A DNA stretch of 64,000 bases from Mycobacterium terramassiliense. Lineage in GTDB: Bacteria > Actinomycetota > Actinomycetes > Mycobacteriales > Mycobacteriaceae. Below are positions 1 through 8,880 of the stretch, one piece after another (positions within the stretch are counted from its first letter, which is position 1; each line of letters opens with the position of its first letter). The position numbers and the translations under genes were made by a program. The stretch covers positions 1,213,772 to 1,277,771 of the forward strand of contig NZ_LT717701.1 of the NCBI RefSeq assembly GCF_900157385.1, read 5' to 3'. The notes beneath the pieces are model-generated. The model saw nothing but the letters and a program-made list of their open reading frames with translations. It did not search any database and was not told the origin of the DNA.

Positions 1-1517
1 TCATCGACCCGGAGGCCTGCATCGACTGTGGCGCCTGTATGCAGGAATGCCCCGTCGAGGCGATCCATTATGAAGATGATCTGCCGCCAGAACAAAGAAG
101 CTTCCAACAGATCAATGCCGAGTACTTCCGACACCATCCCCTTGAGCCGGCCCCGGTGCCCGCGCCGGCCCAGCCGGTGTCCGTCGGGGCGGGCTCGCTG
201 CGGGTGGCAATCGTTGGCGCCGGGCCTGCCGGCAGCTACGCCGCAGCGCAGCTACTCGCCATCGACAACATCGACGTCAACATCTTCGAGCGGCTGCCCA
301 CTCCATTTGGCCTAATTCGCTACGGTGTTGCCCCGGATCACCAGAACACCAAAGCGATTTCGCGTATCTTCGAACCTACGTTCCGCAGCGGCCGGTTGCA
401 CTGTTTTTTCAACGTCGAAGTCGGAACACACATCAGCCATGAAGAGTTGACCGCACACCACCACGCTGTCATCTACGCCGTGGGCGCACGCAACGGCCGC
501 ACTCTTGACATCCCTGGCGAAGAATTAGCCGGCACGTACAGCGCCGCGCAATTCGTCGGTTGGTACAACGGTCACCCCGAGCATCAAGCTCACCAGATCG
601 ACCTCACCGCAGAGCGCGCCGTGGTCATCGGCAACGGAAACGTCGCCCTTGACATCGCGCGAGTGCTGCTTACCGACGCGGCGTTGCTGGCCAAAACCGA
701 TATCGCCGACCATGCACTCAACGCACTAGCCGCTAGCAGGATCCGGGAGGTTCACCTACTGGCGCGCCGCAGCTTCCGCGACGCCGCGTTCTCGGTAGGT
801 GAATTCCTCGCACTGGGGCATCTCGATGGCGTCGACATCATCATCGACGACGAAGACCTCTCGCCCCGTCCAGAGGATGACCTCGAAGTCAAGCTCAAGC
901 TGCAGATCGCCGGCCAATACGCCCGTCGCACGCCAGATCCGGCGAACAAGCGACTGATGTTCCGGTTTGGCCTCACTCCCTCCGAGGTCATTGGTGCACA
1001 CAGAGTCCAAGGAATCCGGACACGGCCGACCGTAACGTCCAACGACGGCGAGGTGATCGCTACCTCGCTAGTTGTGGCCGCTATCGGTTACCGCGGGGCA
1101 CCCATTCCCGGGCTGCCGTACGACTCTGTGCCCGGAGTGCTGCCCAACGACGGCGGCCGCGTGCTCGATACTGAGGGCGCCGTCATGCCGGCTGTTTACG
1201 TCACCGGTTGGGTCAAGCGCGGCCCCCAAGGAGTCATCGGCACGAACAGAGCCTGCGCGGCCGAAACCGTCGCCCACCTGATGGCTGACTTCGATCACGG
1301 GAAGCTAGCCCGAAACGTCAGCTCGGCCGATGGACTGCACGCCCTGCTTGCCCAGCGTGGATTGGCACCACTGGACTGGAACCACTGGCAACGCATCGAC
1401 GCTGAAGAACGCAGGTCTGGCACCAAGACAGGACGGCCACGGGTCAAAATCGTCGACATCGCCCACATGCTTGATGCCGCGCAGGGGAATCACGACACAT
1501 CGCGGGTCGCCCAGTAA
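1..1517 (+). CDS. fprB: FprB-type ferredoxin / ferredoxin-NADP reductase, 5' end outside window
   Basis: Flavoprotein that passes electrons from NADPH to ferredoxin, probably feeding cytochromes P450. The open frame runs in from base 3. Its first visible codons encode a CxxCxxCxxxCP iron-sulfur cluster (CIDCGACMQECP), so this is the fused form in which a bacterial ferredoxin domain precedes an adrenodoxin-reductase-like domain, as in mycobacterial FprB. After a Pro-rich linker comes the FAD motif VAIVGAGPAGSYAA, then the NADP motif VVIGNGNVALDIA, and near the end the family signature GVIGTNRACAAET. About 50-70 N-terminal residues are missing compared with the roughly 575-residue family norm (from memory). 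Downstream lies an operon ending in a P450, a plausible partner. FprA lacks the ferredoxin domain, so FprB fits better. Confidence 0.88.
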   Translation, partial: IDPEACIDCGACMQECPVEAIHYEDDLPPEQRSFQQINAEYFRHHPLEPAPVPAPAQPVSVGAGSLRVAIVGAGPAGSYAAAQLLAIDNIDVNIFERLPTPFGLIRYGVAPDHQNTKAISRIFEPTFRSGRLHCFFNVEVGTHISHEELTAHHHAVIYAVGARNGRTLDIPGEELAGTYSAAQFVGWYNGHPEHQAHQIDLTAERAVVIGNGNVALDIARVLLTDAALLAKTDIADHALNALAASRIREVHLLARRSFRDAAFSVGEFLALGHLDGVDIIIDDEDLSPRPEDDLEVKLKLQIAGQYARRTPDPANKRLMFRFGLTPSEVIGAHRVQGIRTRPTVTSNDGEVIATSLVVAAIGYRGAPIPGLPYDSVPGVLPNDGGRVLDTEGAVMPAVYVTGWVKRGPQGVIGTNRACAAETVAHLMADFDHGKLARNVSSADGLHALLAQRGLAPLDWNHWQRIDAEERRSGTKTGRPRVKIVDIAHMLDAAQGNHDTSRVAQ

Positions 1518-2013
1518 TCCCCAGTCCCTGAGATCGGCCCGCCAACTCCGCCATCTCACTCTCCGCTGGTGAGCGCGCCGAGTGTCGCTTAGTGCAGCGC
1601 CGGATTTATCGGGTCTGCCTCCGAAGGATCGGAAATTGAGAGTGACCGCCCGATAACGGGGGACAGGCGCGGAGCCGACCATGAATCCTCGTCGTGCATG
1701 AAGGTGCGGTTGGCATCGCCATGGCGCGCGGATTCAACACCTGACGCCTTACTGTCACGCGCATGGCACCCGCACAAGCGCGAGCCGCAATACGCCCCAA
1801 GTAAAACGACGACGGCAAAGACGTGGCCGCCCCTGAGTGAGTCTGGCCGGCTCGTGCCCGCATCGGCGGCATCGGCACATAGTGTGTAAACACGAGGCAA
1901 TCCTCGTTTATAGTCCTGTGTGGAGCGTTCGTTGATCAGATTCGGGTCGAAACTGGCTGTCCGCTGCTGACGACGACTCAACGTCTCGATGTGCAAGGAG
2001 CAAAGGAACTTTC
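1518..2013. other. Intergenic region upstream of the P450 operon
   Basis: About 500 bases without a convincing gene; the short frames here lack ribosome sites and family features. The 3' part holds an imperfect dyad (listed separately) and a strong AAGGAG-like site before the next start, so it is the likely promoter and operator region of the downstream three-gene operon. Confidence 0.5.
1887..1910. promoter_or_regulatory. Imperfect dyad, candidate operator
   Basis: The half TAAAC-AC-GAGG faces CCTC-GTTTA across a CAAT centre. The left arm carries two extra bases, so the symmetry is imperfect. It lies about 100 bases before the start at 2014, where a TetR-family operator could sit. No adjacent regulator gene is visible, so the binding protein is unknown. 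Confidence 0.4.
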
Positions 2014-3147
2014 GTGCTGAGCCCGTTCGACGACTATCCGATTCACGCCTCGGCAGATCCGGTCACCCATCCTGCCAGCAGCGACCCCAACCACTACGAC
2101 CGCTATTGGTTTAACGGCCACCAGCGCGACTGTGAGTTGTACTTCGGCGCCTCAATGGGCCACTACCCAGTCCGAAACATTGTCGACGCAGCATTCAGCG
2201 TCGTATGGGACGGCATCGAGCACTCAATTTTCGTCTCCGGCGCTATGCCCAAGGACCGCGCGACCAGGGTCGGACCAATACGGATCGAGGTCATCGAACC
2301 GATGCGCACCATCCGCTACATAGTCGAGCCTAACGAACACCGAATAGCTTGCGAGCTAACGTTTTCCGCGACAACTGTGGCGGTGGAGGAGCCCCGTCAA
2401 CGGCGGCTCTCGGAGGTCGGTGTGGTCTTAACCGATCACACTCGCATGACGCAATGGGGGACATGGGAAGGAGTCATCAGTGTCGATGGACAGGATCTGT
2501 CGGTGCGCTCCGAGCAGGTACCCGGTGCCCGAGACAGATCCTGGGGTGTGCGGCCCGTGGGCGAACAACTCTCAACGTTGCAGCAGCCAATCATCCCGAA
2601 CGTGTTTTGGCTGTGGGCGCCCCTGCACTTCGACGACCGGTTCACCCACCTCGCTCTACATGAGAACCCCGACGGGTCACGGTGGCTGGAATCGGCACTC
2701 ATTCTCGATCCCCTCCGCGGCGAGACCGCGCCCTGGGACAAGGTCGGCGTCAGGGAATGCCAAAACCTTCGCTACCAACTCAACTGGGCGCCCGGGCGCC
2801 GGGAAATCACCAGGGCGGATATCTGGTTCGACGACCCGGCGGACGGTGAGGTGCACATCGAACTGACAAAGGCCTTCACCTTCCGGATGCGCGGGATTGG
2901 GTACTGGCATCCGTACTGGGCTCACGGCAGCATGCACGGCCAACTAGAGACGGGACGGGACTCGATTAGGCTCGACGACTTCGACCCACGCGATTTCAGC
3001 TCAGTGCACGTGCAAAACGTTGTCACAGCAAAAATGGGAAAACACAAAGGGATTGGCGTCCTTGAGCAGCTTCACCTAGGCCCACACGCCCCGTCCGGTC
3101 TTACCGGCTTCCTGGACGGCTACCAGCCATGGACGCAGCGGACATAG
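2014..3147 (+). CDS. Conserved hypothetical protein of P450/phosphotransferase clusters
   Basis: 377 residues with no motif I can tie to a known reaction. The sequence is rich in aromatic and beta-type segments (for example DRYWFNGHQRDCELYFGASM near residue 30 and a Trp-rich stretch around residues 280-310). It has no signal peptide or membrane helix. The style recalls the large beta-sheet lipocalin-like proteins found beside phosphotransferases and P450s in mycobacteria, but that is a weak resemblance. The GTG start is supported by AAGGAG and AAAGGA upstream. It is the first gene of an operon: 9 bases separate it from the phosphotransferase, which overlaps the P450. It probably acts on the same unknown substrate. 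Confidence 0.7.
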   Translation: MLSPFDDYPIHASADPVTHPASSDPNHYDRYWFNGHQRDCELYFGASMGHYPVRNIVDAAFSVVWDGIEHSIFVSGAMPKDRATRVGPIRIEVIEPMRTIRYIVEPNEHRIACELTFSATTVAVEEPRQRRLSEVGVVLTDHTRMTQWGTWEGVISVDGQDLSVRSEQVPGARDRSWGVRPVGEQLSTLQQPIIPNVFWLWAPLHFDDRFTHLALHENPDGSRWLESALILDPLRGETAPWDKVGVRECQNLRYQLNWAPGRREITRADIWFDDPADGEVHIELTKAFTFRMRGIGYWHPYWAHGSMHGQLETGRDSIRLDDFDPRDFSSVHVQNVVTAKMGKHKGIGVLEQLHLGPHAPSGLTGFLDGYQPWTQRT

Positions 3148-3156
3148 GAACCGCCG

Positions 3157-4308
3157 ATGTCCGAGTACACCACTTTTGAGCAAGCCCGCCCCAGTGCGTC
3201 TCAGCGTGATCCAGAACACCTACGTAGCCGCTTTCAACACTGGCTGCACCACCGCTGGCCCGACGCCGCGGTTCTCGACGCGTCAGTTCCTTCCTCCAAC
3301 GGGATGTCAAGCGAGACCGTCATTGTCACGACCGAGCGAGGCACACAGCAGCACCGCTTGGTAGTACGTATTGCACCACAGCCACAATCCAGCACCGTCT
3401 TCGCCCATTACGACATGCACGAGCAGTATCGGGTACTGGAGAGGCTACGGGCTCAGCTCGATCCCCCGGCGGTGCCGCAGGTGCTGTGGTGTGAAGACCA
3501 CCCGGACCCGATGGGCGCACCATTTTTTGTGATGGATCACGTCGACGGCGAGATCCCTGCCGACGTGATGCCCTACACGTTCAACTCGTGGCTCACCGCG
3601 GCCAGCCCGCAGCAGCGTCAGCGGCTGCAGCACGCGACGATCGAACAGCTCGCGCGGGTGCACGCTGCAGCGCCGGCCGACTTCTCCTTCCTCGACCACC
3701 GGCAATCCGGCGAAACCGAGTTGCAGGCCCACGTCCGACGCACCCGCGAGTACTACGACTGGGCCAGGGGAGACCGGCCCGGCGTGCCGCTGATTGAGCA
3801 GGGATTCGACTGGCTGTACGAGAACTGGCCGCAGCAGGCATCGTCGCGCCCCGGCAGGGAAAGCGGCACGGTGCTGTCATGGGGGGATGCGCGCATCGGC
3901 AACATCATCTACCGCGACTTCGTCCCGGTGGCGCTGCTGGACTGGGAGATGGTCTCGTTGGGTCCCCGTGAGCTCGACCTTGGCTGGATGCTGTTCTTCC
4001 ACAGCTTCTTTGAAGACATCGCACACACCGCGGGCCTGCCCGGACTTCCGGACCTTCTGCGCCGCGTGGATGTCGTCGAGGCCTACGCCGAGCTCGCCGG
4101 ATATCGTCCCGCTGGGCTCGATTTCTACATTGTTTACGCCGCCCTGCGCCAAGCAATCATCTTGGTGCGAATCCAGCTGCGCGCCATCGCCTTCGGGCAA
4201 GCCGAGGTGCCAGACCAACCCGACAACATGATCATGCACCGTGAGACGTTGGCCAGGATGCTCGACGGCACCTACTTCCGAGAGGAAACAGATCACTATG
4301 ACAGCTGA
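3157..4308 (+). CDS. Phosphotransferase, APH / ACAD10-like family
   Basis: A 383-residue cytosolic kinase-fold enzyme of the aminoglycoside-phosphotransferase superfamily. The catalytic-loop block is clear near residue 250 (LSWGDARIGNIIYRD), followed by the metal-binding LLDWEMVSLGPRELDLGW. The N-terminal lobe (residues 25-130) carries the usual nucleotide-binding strands. In actinobacteria such proteins commonly sit with acyl-CoA dehydrogenases or P450s and are thought to phosphorylate hydroxylated lipid intermediates; they are not resistance genes. AGGA precedes the ATG. The stop overlaps the start of the P450 by 11 bases, so translation is likely coupled. The substrate cannot be read from sequence. 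Confidence 0.82.
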   Translation: MSEYTTFEQARPSASQRDPEHLRSRFQHWLHHRWPDAAVLDASVPSSNGMSSETVIVTTERGTQQHRLVVRIAPQPQSSTVFAHYDMHEQYRVLERLRAQLDPPAVPQVLWCEDHPDPMGAPFFVMDHVDGEIPADVMPYTFNSWLTAASPQQRQRLQHATIEQLARVHAAAPADFSFLDHRQSGETELQAHVRRTREYYDWARGDRPGVPLIEQGFDWLYENWPQQASSRPGRESGTVLSWGDARIGNIIYRDFVPVALLDWEMVSLGPRELDLGWMLFFHSFFEDIAHTAGLPGLPDLLRRVDVVEAYAELAGYRPAGLDFYIVYAALRQAIILVRIQLRAIAFGQAEVPDQPDNMIMHRETLARMLDGTYFREETDHYDS

Positions 4309-5500
4309 AACGAACGGCGGAATCAACTATGACCCCTACGATCTCCAGATCGCCGCCGACCCCTATCCGGTGTTCCGGCTGATGCGCGAGCACGCACCGC
4401 TGTACTACAACCCGACGCAAGAGTTTTACGCCCTGACTCGATTCACCGACGTCGACGCCGCCCTGGTCGACCACGACACGTATAGCTCAGCCCGCGGTGC
4501 GGTTCTCGAGCTGATCAAAGCCAACGCCCCCGTCCCATCCGGTGTCCTGGTCTATGAAGACCCACCGATTCACGGCGTCCACCGCAAGTTGCTGGCCCGC
4601 ATGTTCACGCCCCGCAAGGTCTATGCGCTCGAACCCAAGATTCGCGAGTTCTGCGCCCGCTGTCTCGACCCGCTAATCGACACGGGCCGGTTCGACTTCG
4701 TCAAAGACCTTGGCGCACAAATGCCCATGAGAGTGATCGGCATGCTGCTCGGAATACCTGAAAAAGATCAGGAAACCATCCGCGACTGGTCCAACGCACA
4801 CATCACCACCGAACCAGGCAAACCAATGAAGTTCGCCTCCGACGGCTATCAAACCGGCGACATCTTCACGGAGTACATCGACTGGCGTGCCGAGCACCCA
4901 TCCGATGACATCATGACCGAATTACTCAATGCCGAATTCGAAGACGAGACAGGCACAATTCGCCGACTTACCCGGGACGAGCTGCTCCTGTATGTCAGCG
5001 TCGTCGCCGGTGCCGGCAATGAAACGACCACTCGGCTGATCGGCTGGGCCGGCAAAGTATTAGCCGAGCACCCCGATCAACGGCGTGAGTTGGCCCAAAA
5101 CCCGTCCCTGATACCGCAGGCAATCGAGGAACTCCTACGGTATGAACCGCCTGCGCCTGCAGTGGCGCGATACGTCACCCACGACGTTGACTACTATGGG
5201 CAGACGGTCCCGGCTGGGAGCGTCATGATGCTGATGATCGGGGCAGCCAACCGCGACTACCGCCAGTTCCCGCCGGACGGGGACTTTTTCGATATCCACC
5301 GCGAGCCACGTCAGCACTTAACTTTCGGCGTGGGAACCCACTACTGCCTCGGAGCGGCGCTGGCACGCCAGGAGGGCCGCATCGCGCTCGAGGAAGTCCT
5401 CTCGCGCTTTCCCGAATGGCAGATGGACTCGGCAAAGGCTCGCCTTTGCACTTCTTCTCTTGTGCGCGGCTGGGACTCGCTACCCGCGGTTATCCCCTAA
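4298..5500 (+). CDS. Cytochrome P450
   Basis: A soluble bacterial P450 monooxygenase of about 400 residues. The I-helix oxygen-activation motif is VAGAGNETT (about residue 235), the K-helix ExxR lies in EELLRYEPP, and the haem loop FGVGTHYCLG carries the Cys thiolate ligand (about residue 350). I chose the ATG at 4298, preceded by AGAGGAAA, over an upstream in-frame ATG at 4241 that lies deep inside the phosphotransferase gene. It needs a ferredoxin and reductase; the FprB-type gene just upstream is a candidate. The CYP family number cannot be assigned by eye. Its 3' end overlaps the end of the convergent broken hydrolase gene by 21 bases. Confidence 0.93.
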   Translation: MTAETNGGINYDPYDLQIAADPYPVFRLMREHAPLYYNPTQEFYALTRFTDVDAALVDHDTYSSARGAVLELIKANAPVPSGVLVYEDPPIHGVHRKLLARMFTPRKVYALEPKIREFCARCLDPLIDTGRFDFVKDLGAQMPMRVIGMLLGIPEKDQETIRDWSNAHITTEPGKPMKFASDGYQTGDIFTEYIDWRAEHPSDDIMTELLNAEFEDETGTIRRLTRDELLLYVSVVAGAGNETTTRLIGWAGKVLAEHPDQRRELAQNPSLIPQAIEELLRYEPPAPAVARYVTHDVDYYGQTVPAGSVMMLMIGAANRDYRQFPPDGDFFDIHREPRQHLTFGVGTHYCLGAALARQEGRIALEEVLSRFPEWQMDSAKARLCTSSLVRGWDSLPAVIP

Positions 5501-5885
5501 ATAGTCATCACGTCCCGCCTCAACGAGTTTGTCGGCCACACTGAGCGGTTGGGTGAACAGAGCTTCGTGGCTGCCCGGCATCTGGACCAACCGGAAGGTC
5601 CCGAGACGAGTTGACATGCGTGGATGCCAACCCAAATCACCCGGTGGCATCACCAGGTCCTCAGTCCCGACAAGAAAGCTGCGCGGGATCGAAAGTTCAT
5701 GGAACTTCGTCATATCCAGTGGTTCCACCCACGGACCGTACGGCTCGGGAGAAAGCTGGGAATAGGTTCGCTGAACGAGGTCTAGATCACCGTCGTTGAT
5801 GAAGATATCGCGCCAGACATCGAAGGGGACGGTGAACGTGTTGTCTGCCGATTCGGACGCCATCTTCGTGAACGCCTCGCCCCGA
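5480..5885 (-). pseudogene. C-terminal part of an alpha/beta hydrolase split by an IS21 element
   Basis: This piece encodes about 133 residues, including the catalytic-acid region (FLVGTEDLVMPPG) and the catalytic-histidine region (MPGSHEALFT) of an alpha/beta-hydrolase fold enzyme. The N-terminal part lies at 8525-8880. Removing the 2,639-base insertion and one copy of the 6-base duplication joins the two pieces in frame into 252 codons including the stop, reading through LPGRGEAFTKMAS at the join. An ATG inside this fragment could in principle be used, but the product would lack the nucleophile half of the fold. Confidence 0.9.
5880..5885. repeat. Target site duplication, left copy (CCCCGA)
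   Basis: CCCCGA directly abuts the TGTC terminus of the insertion sequence and is repeated exactly on its far side at 8525-8530. A 6-base duplication is within the range known for IS21-family transposition. Confidence 0.9.
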
Positions 5886-6014
5886 TGTCAATGGACAGCT
5901 GTAACTGCCCATGGGCGGACATGAGAACTGCTCGTAGGTGGCCAATAAGAACTGCCCAGTGGCGGACACGAATCTGCCCATGAGGGTGTGTCCGCCACCG
6001 GTCGTTCGCTGGTG

Positions 6015-6794
6015 TCAGGTCAGGGGTTTGACTCCTTTCCCGTGCAGGGCTTGGGCCAGGCGCACGGAGTCGCCGCTGGTTTGGCATAGGTGCGCGTGGT
6101 GCAGGAGCCGGTCGACGGTGGCGGTGGCCAACGTCTTGGGCATGAGCTCATCGAAGCCACTGGGATGCAGATTCGACGAGATCGCCACCGATCTGCGTTC
6201 GTAGGCCGCTTCGACGATGCGGTAAAGCCCCTCAGCGGCATCAGCACCGACCGGAAGAAGTCCCACGTCATCAATGACGACGAGCTCCGCGCGCACGATC
6301 TTGGCCACCGCCTTGCCCAGGGAATCGTCAGCACGGTGCGCACGCACCAGCACCCCGATCTGCTCGAGGGTGAACCACGCCACCGGCATACCGGCTTCGA
6401 TAACTTTTTGCCCGAGCGCTTCCAAGAAGAACGTCTTGCCGGTGCCGGCAGGCCCGCAGACCACCAGGTTCTCGCGGCGACCCACCCATTCCAATGTCTG
6501 TAGCGCCTGTTGGGTGGGTAACGGGATTGACGAGGCGCCCGGATCCCAGGCGTCGAAAGTCTTCCCGGTCGGGAATCCGGCGGCTTTGCGGCGGGCGGCC
6601 AGCATGGAGCGGGCGCGTCCGGCGGCTTCTTCGGTCAGCAGTGCTTTGATGACCTCGGTGGGATCCCAGCGCTGCGCGCGGGCAGTGGCCAGCACATCGG
6701 CGGCGATCGCTCGTGCGTGCGGCAATCGCAACCCACGCATCAAGGTTTCGACGTCGGCGGGCAGCGCCGCGGTAGTAGTAGTGGTGGTGGTCAT
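6015..6794 (-). CDS. istB: IS21-family helper ATPase IstB
   Basis: A 259-residue AAA+ ATPase that assists the IstA transposase in choosing and capturing target DNA. The Walker A motif is GPAGTGKT (about residue 115) and Walker B is ELVVIDDVG (about residue 177). The DnaC-like C-terminal block SSNLHPSGFDELMPKTLATA is also present. Its start overlaps the istA stop by four bases (ATGA), which is typical of translational coupling in this family. A run of Thr codons follows the start. About 70% of positions look shared with the partial istB at the right end of the window (visual estimate only). Confidence 0.95.
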   Translation of the reverse strand: MTTTTTTTAALPADVETLMRGLRLPHARAIAADVLATARAQRWDPTEVIKALLTEEAAGRARSMLAARRKAAGFPTGKTFDAWDPGASSIPLPTQQALQTLEWVGRRENLVVCGPAGTGKTFFLEALGQKVIEAGMPVAWFTLEQIGVLVRAHRADDSLGKAVAKIVRAELVVIDDVGLLPVGADAAEGLYRIVEAAYERRSVAISSNLHPSGFDELMPKTLATATVDRLLHHAHLCQTSGDSVRLAQALHGKGVKPLT

Positions 6795-8308
6795 GCGATG
6801 CCTGCCTCGGGGGCATCAATGATGGTGCGGCCGAACAGGTTCCACCCGCTGGTGCCTTGCGCCAGCGAGGTGTCCTCGCCGGCGCCACGTCGGGTGGGAT
6901 CCAACCCCTTGCTGGCAAGGATGGAGTCGAGATCGCCGGTGGCGAACCGGCCGTGCACGGCGGCATGACCCAAGGCCCAGTCGACATCAGCGCAGCCGGC
7001 CAGTGCTGAGAGTTCGACGGCGTGGGCCATTTTCTGCAGAATCCGTTCAGTGCCGACGGCGGCGGCTTCTTTGAGCCATACCGCTGCACCGGGACCCAAG
7101 GCCAGGAATGTCTGTTCGGAGACGGTGCGGGCATGGACGCGATAATCACCGGGAACCTTGTCACGGTGGTCGGGGAAATGATCATCGTTGATTGCGGGGC
7201 TGCCCGGGGCAGCGCGGCGGTGCCGGGCCACCTCGATGGGGCCGCCGTCATCGAGGGCGCAGATCACCACTTCGTCGGCGCTGTCGTGATGTCGGATCCA
7301 CACCGTGTGGCCCAATAGTGTTGCTGGAACTGAGTATTGGCAGTGGTCGAAGGTGACCATCGGGGTGTTGTCCGGGACCCGACGGGTCACCCCCAATGCG
7401 GCGGTGTGGGGCAGGTCGGGCACCGCGTGCAGGGCGGGGCGTTCCTGGGTGAGCATCTCGACGGGGCGTCGACCCGTGGTGCGGTGGACCCGGGCGTTGA
7501 TCTCGGCGTTGAACTCAGCGCACGCGGCTTCGACGTCGGCGAAGGTGTCGTACTGGGGCAGCAGGTTGGTCTCGGTGGGCACGATATCTGCTTTGGCGAG
7601 TTTGACGGCGTTCTCCACCCCACCTTTGGAAGCGGGGTCGGCGGGTTCGCAGGTCAGCACTGAGATGCCGTAGTAGCGGCCGAAGGTGACCGCGGCGCGG
7701 TTGCGGACCGGCACCCCGGCGACGTGTCCGGTGGTGACCGTCTTCTCGTTGTCGGTCAGCAGGTAGGTCGGGGCGCCACCTACAATGCGGAAAATCCGGT
7801 CCAGGCCGGCGAAGACACTGGGAGCGGTGCGGTCCCGCAGAGCCACGACGACGCGGTATCGGCTCCACGCCAGCCACGCCACCAGCAGGACAATTTTGCG
7901 GCCGGCCACAAGCGGGCCGTCGGCGAAGTCGTACTGCAGCCACAGCCCAGGTTCGGTGATCCACGGCCGGTGCACCCGCGTATTGCCCAGTCGCCATTGC
8001 GCTTTGATCTCCGCCAGGGCTCGTCGGGTGGTGCGGTCGGTGCCGCTGTATCCGAGCGCGACGAGTTTGTCGTGGGCTTTGTCGCCGCGGATCTTGCCTT
8101 TCGAATCCGCGACCCAGCCCTCCAGGACGTCGCGCCAATCGTCGATCATCCGGGCCCGCCGCGTGGCTGGCGGCAAGCCGGCGTCGCGGTCTTCAACCGC
8201 TTTCTTCACGGTGTGATGCGAGCACCCACACAGCTCAGCGGCAGCCCGGTAGGACCCGGTCAGGTCGTAGGCATTGAGTATTTCCATGAGTTCTCCGTCA
8301 GACTTCAA
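6791..8308 (-). CDS. istA: IS21-family transposase IstA
   Basis: A DDE transposase of about 505 residues. An N-terminal helix-turn-helix (AAELCGCSHHTVKKAV) is followed by the integrase core: first Asp in WLQYDFADG, second in YLLTDNEKT, and the Glu in KGGVENAVK. I chose the TTG at 8308 because AGGAGAG lies about 7 bases upstream and the protein then begins at the position usual for relatives. A longer frame from 8437 only adds translated terminal-repeat sequence. It is followed with a four-base overlap by istB. Both genes appear undamaged, so the element may still be active. Confidence 0.92.
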   Translation of the reverse strand: MKSDGELMEILNAYDLTGSYRAAAELCGCSHHTVKKAVEDRDAGLPPATRRARMIDDWRDVLEGWVADSKGKIRGDKAHDKLVALGYSGTDRTTRRALAEIKAQWRLGNTRVHRPWITEPGLWLQYDFADGPLVAGRKIVLLVAWLAWSRYRVVVALRDRTAPSVFAGLDRIFRIVGGAPTYLLTDNEKTVTTGHVAGVPVRNRAAVTFGRYYGISVLTCEPADPASKGGVENAVKLAKADIVPTETNLLPQYDTFADVEAACAEFNAEINARVHRTTGRRPVEMLTQERPALHAVPDLPHTAALGVTRRVPDNTPMVTFDHCQYSVPATLLGHTVWIRHHDSADEVVICALDDGGPIEVARHRRAAPGSPAINDDHFPDHRDKVPGDYRVHARTVSEQTFLALGPGAAVWLKEAAAVGTERILQKMAHAVELSALAGCADVDWALGHAAVHGRFATGDLDSILASKGLDPTRRGAGEDTSLAQGTSGWNLFGRTIIDAPEAGIA

Positions 8309-8524
8309 GTAGGTCTCTCCTGGGGTTGTCGTTTCGACTAGGCATCGACATCGAAACCGCAGGAGAGGCCGCCACAGCGCTGGCGCGCCGAGCAGCATCA
8401 GGTAGGTCTGGGCAGATTCATGGCCGCCTGCGGGCACTTTCGTGTCCGCCGGTGGGCAGAACTTATTGGCCGCGAATGGGCATTTCCATGTCCGCCAGTG
8501 GGCATTTTTTCATGTCCGCCGACA

Positions 8525-8530
8525 CCCCGA
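8525..8530. repeat. Target site duplication, right copy (CCCCGA)
   Basis: Exact copy of the six bases at 5880-5885, immediately outside the ACA end of the insertion sequence. Confidence 0.9.
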
Positions 8531-8880
8531 CCAGGCAGCAACTCGAGCGCGGTCTCTCCGCTGTAGAGGACAAAGGCACTCCAGAACACTAATCGACGAA
8601 TGCGTTCCGGAACGGCCTCTGCCACCTTGCTGATGATTGTGCCTGCGTAACCGTGACCAACTAGAACGAAATCCGTCAGGTTCTTGTCGAGGATGAAGTT
8701 CACGACCGATTGAGTCGATTGGGCGTGGGTAACATTCTTTGGGACGTTCTTGCCGTGCCCGGCTACCGTTGGAGCGAAGGCGGTGTGGCCCAGTTGCTCT
8801 AAGTGTCGGACAATCGGCCGCCAGGCCGACCCGTCGTGACAACCGCCGTGCACCAAGACAAATGTATGCGTGTCGGACAT
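8525..8880 (-). pseudogene. N-terminal part of the alpha/beta hydrolase split by the IS21 element
   Basis: It begins with ATG at 8880 and encodes the first ~118 residues of an alpha/beta-hydrolase fold protein: the oxyanion-hole motif LVHGGCHDGSAW near residue 10 and the nucleophile elbow near residue 90. The elbow reads LVGHGYAG, with Gly where GxSxG enzymes have Ser. A single A-to-G change of an AGT codon would explain it, so the protein may have lost catalysis before the insertion, or may belong to a Ser-less subgroup. The frame now runs into the element and stops shortly after. The 3' half is at 5480-5885. The restored protein would be 251 residues, a normal size for the family. Confidence 0.9.

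Larger units (their letters stand above)
5886..8524 (-). mobile_element. IS21-family insertion sequence, complete
   Basis: A 2,639-base element with istA and istB in the usual overlapping order. Both ends start with TGTC and carry an array of about four ~24-base repeats built on GGCGGACATGA...TGCCCA (left 5886-5990, right about 8415-8524, inverted). Such multiple terminal repeats are transposase-binding sites in IS21 elements. Perfect CCCCGA duplications flank it and both genes are intact, so the insertion looks recent. It interrupts an alpha/beta-hydrolase gene on the same strand. A close relative enters the window at the right edge (63177 onward). Confidence 0.95.

Noticed and set aside
3157..4308. 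Antibiotic-resistance aminoglycoside phosphotransferase
   Set aside because: The fold is shared, but the operon with a P450 and the ACAD10-like layout point to a metabolic kinase; nothing indicates drug modification.
6328..7251. 307-codon minus-strand frame across istA and istB
   Set aside because: It is an alternate frame of the two IS genes, Pro/Arg-rich, with no family motif.
8309..8437. Longer istA start at 8437
   Set aside because: The added residues are translated terminal repeats; the TTG at 8308 has AGGAGAG and a family-like start.
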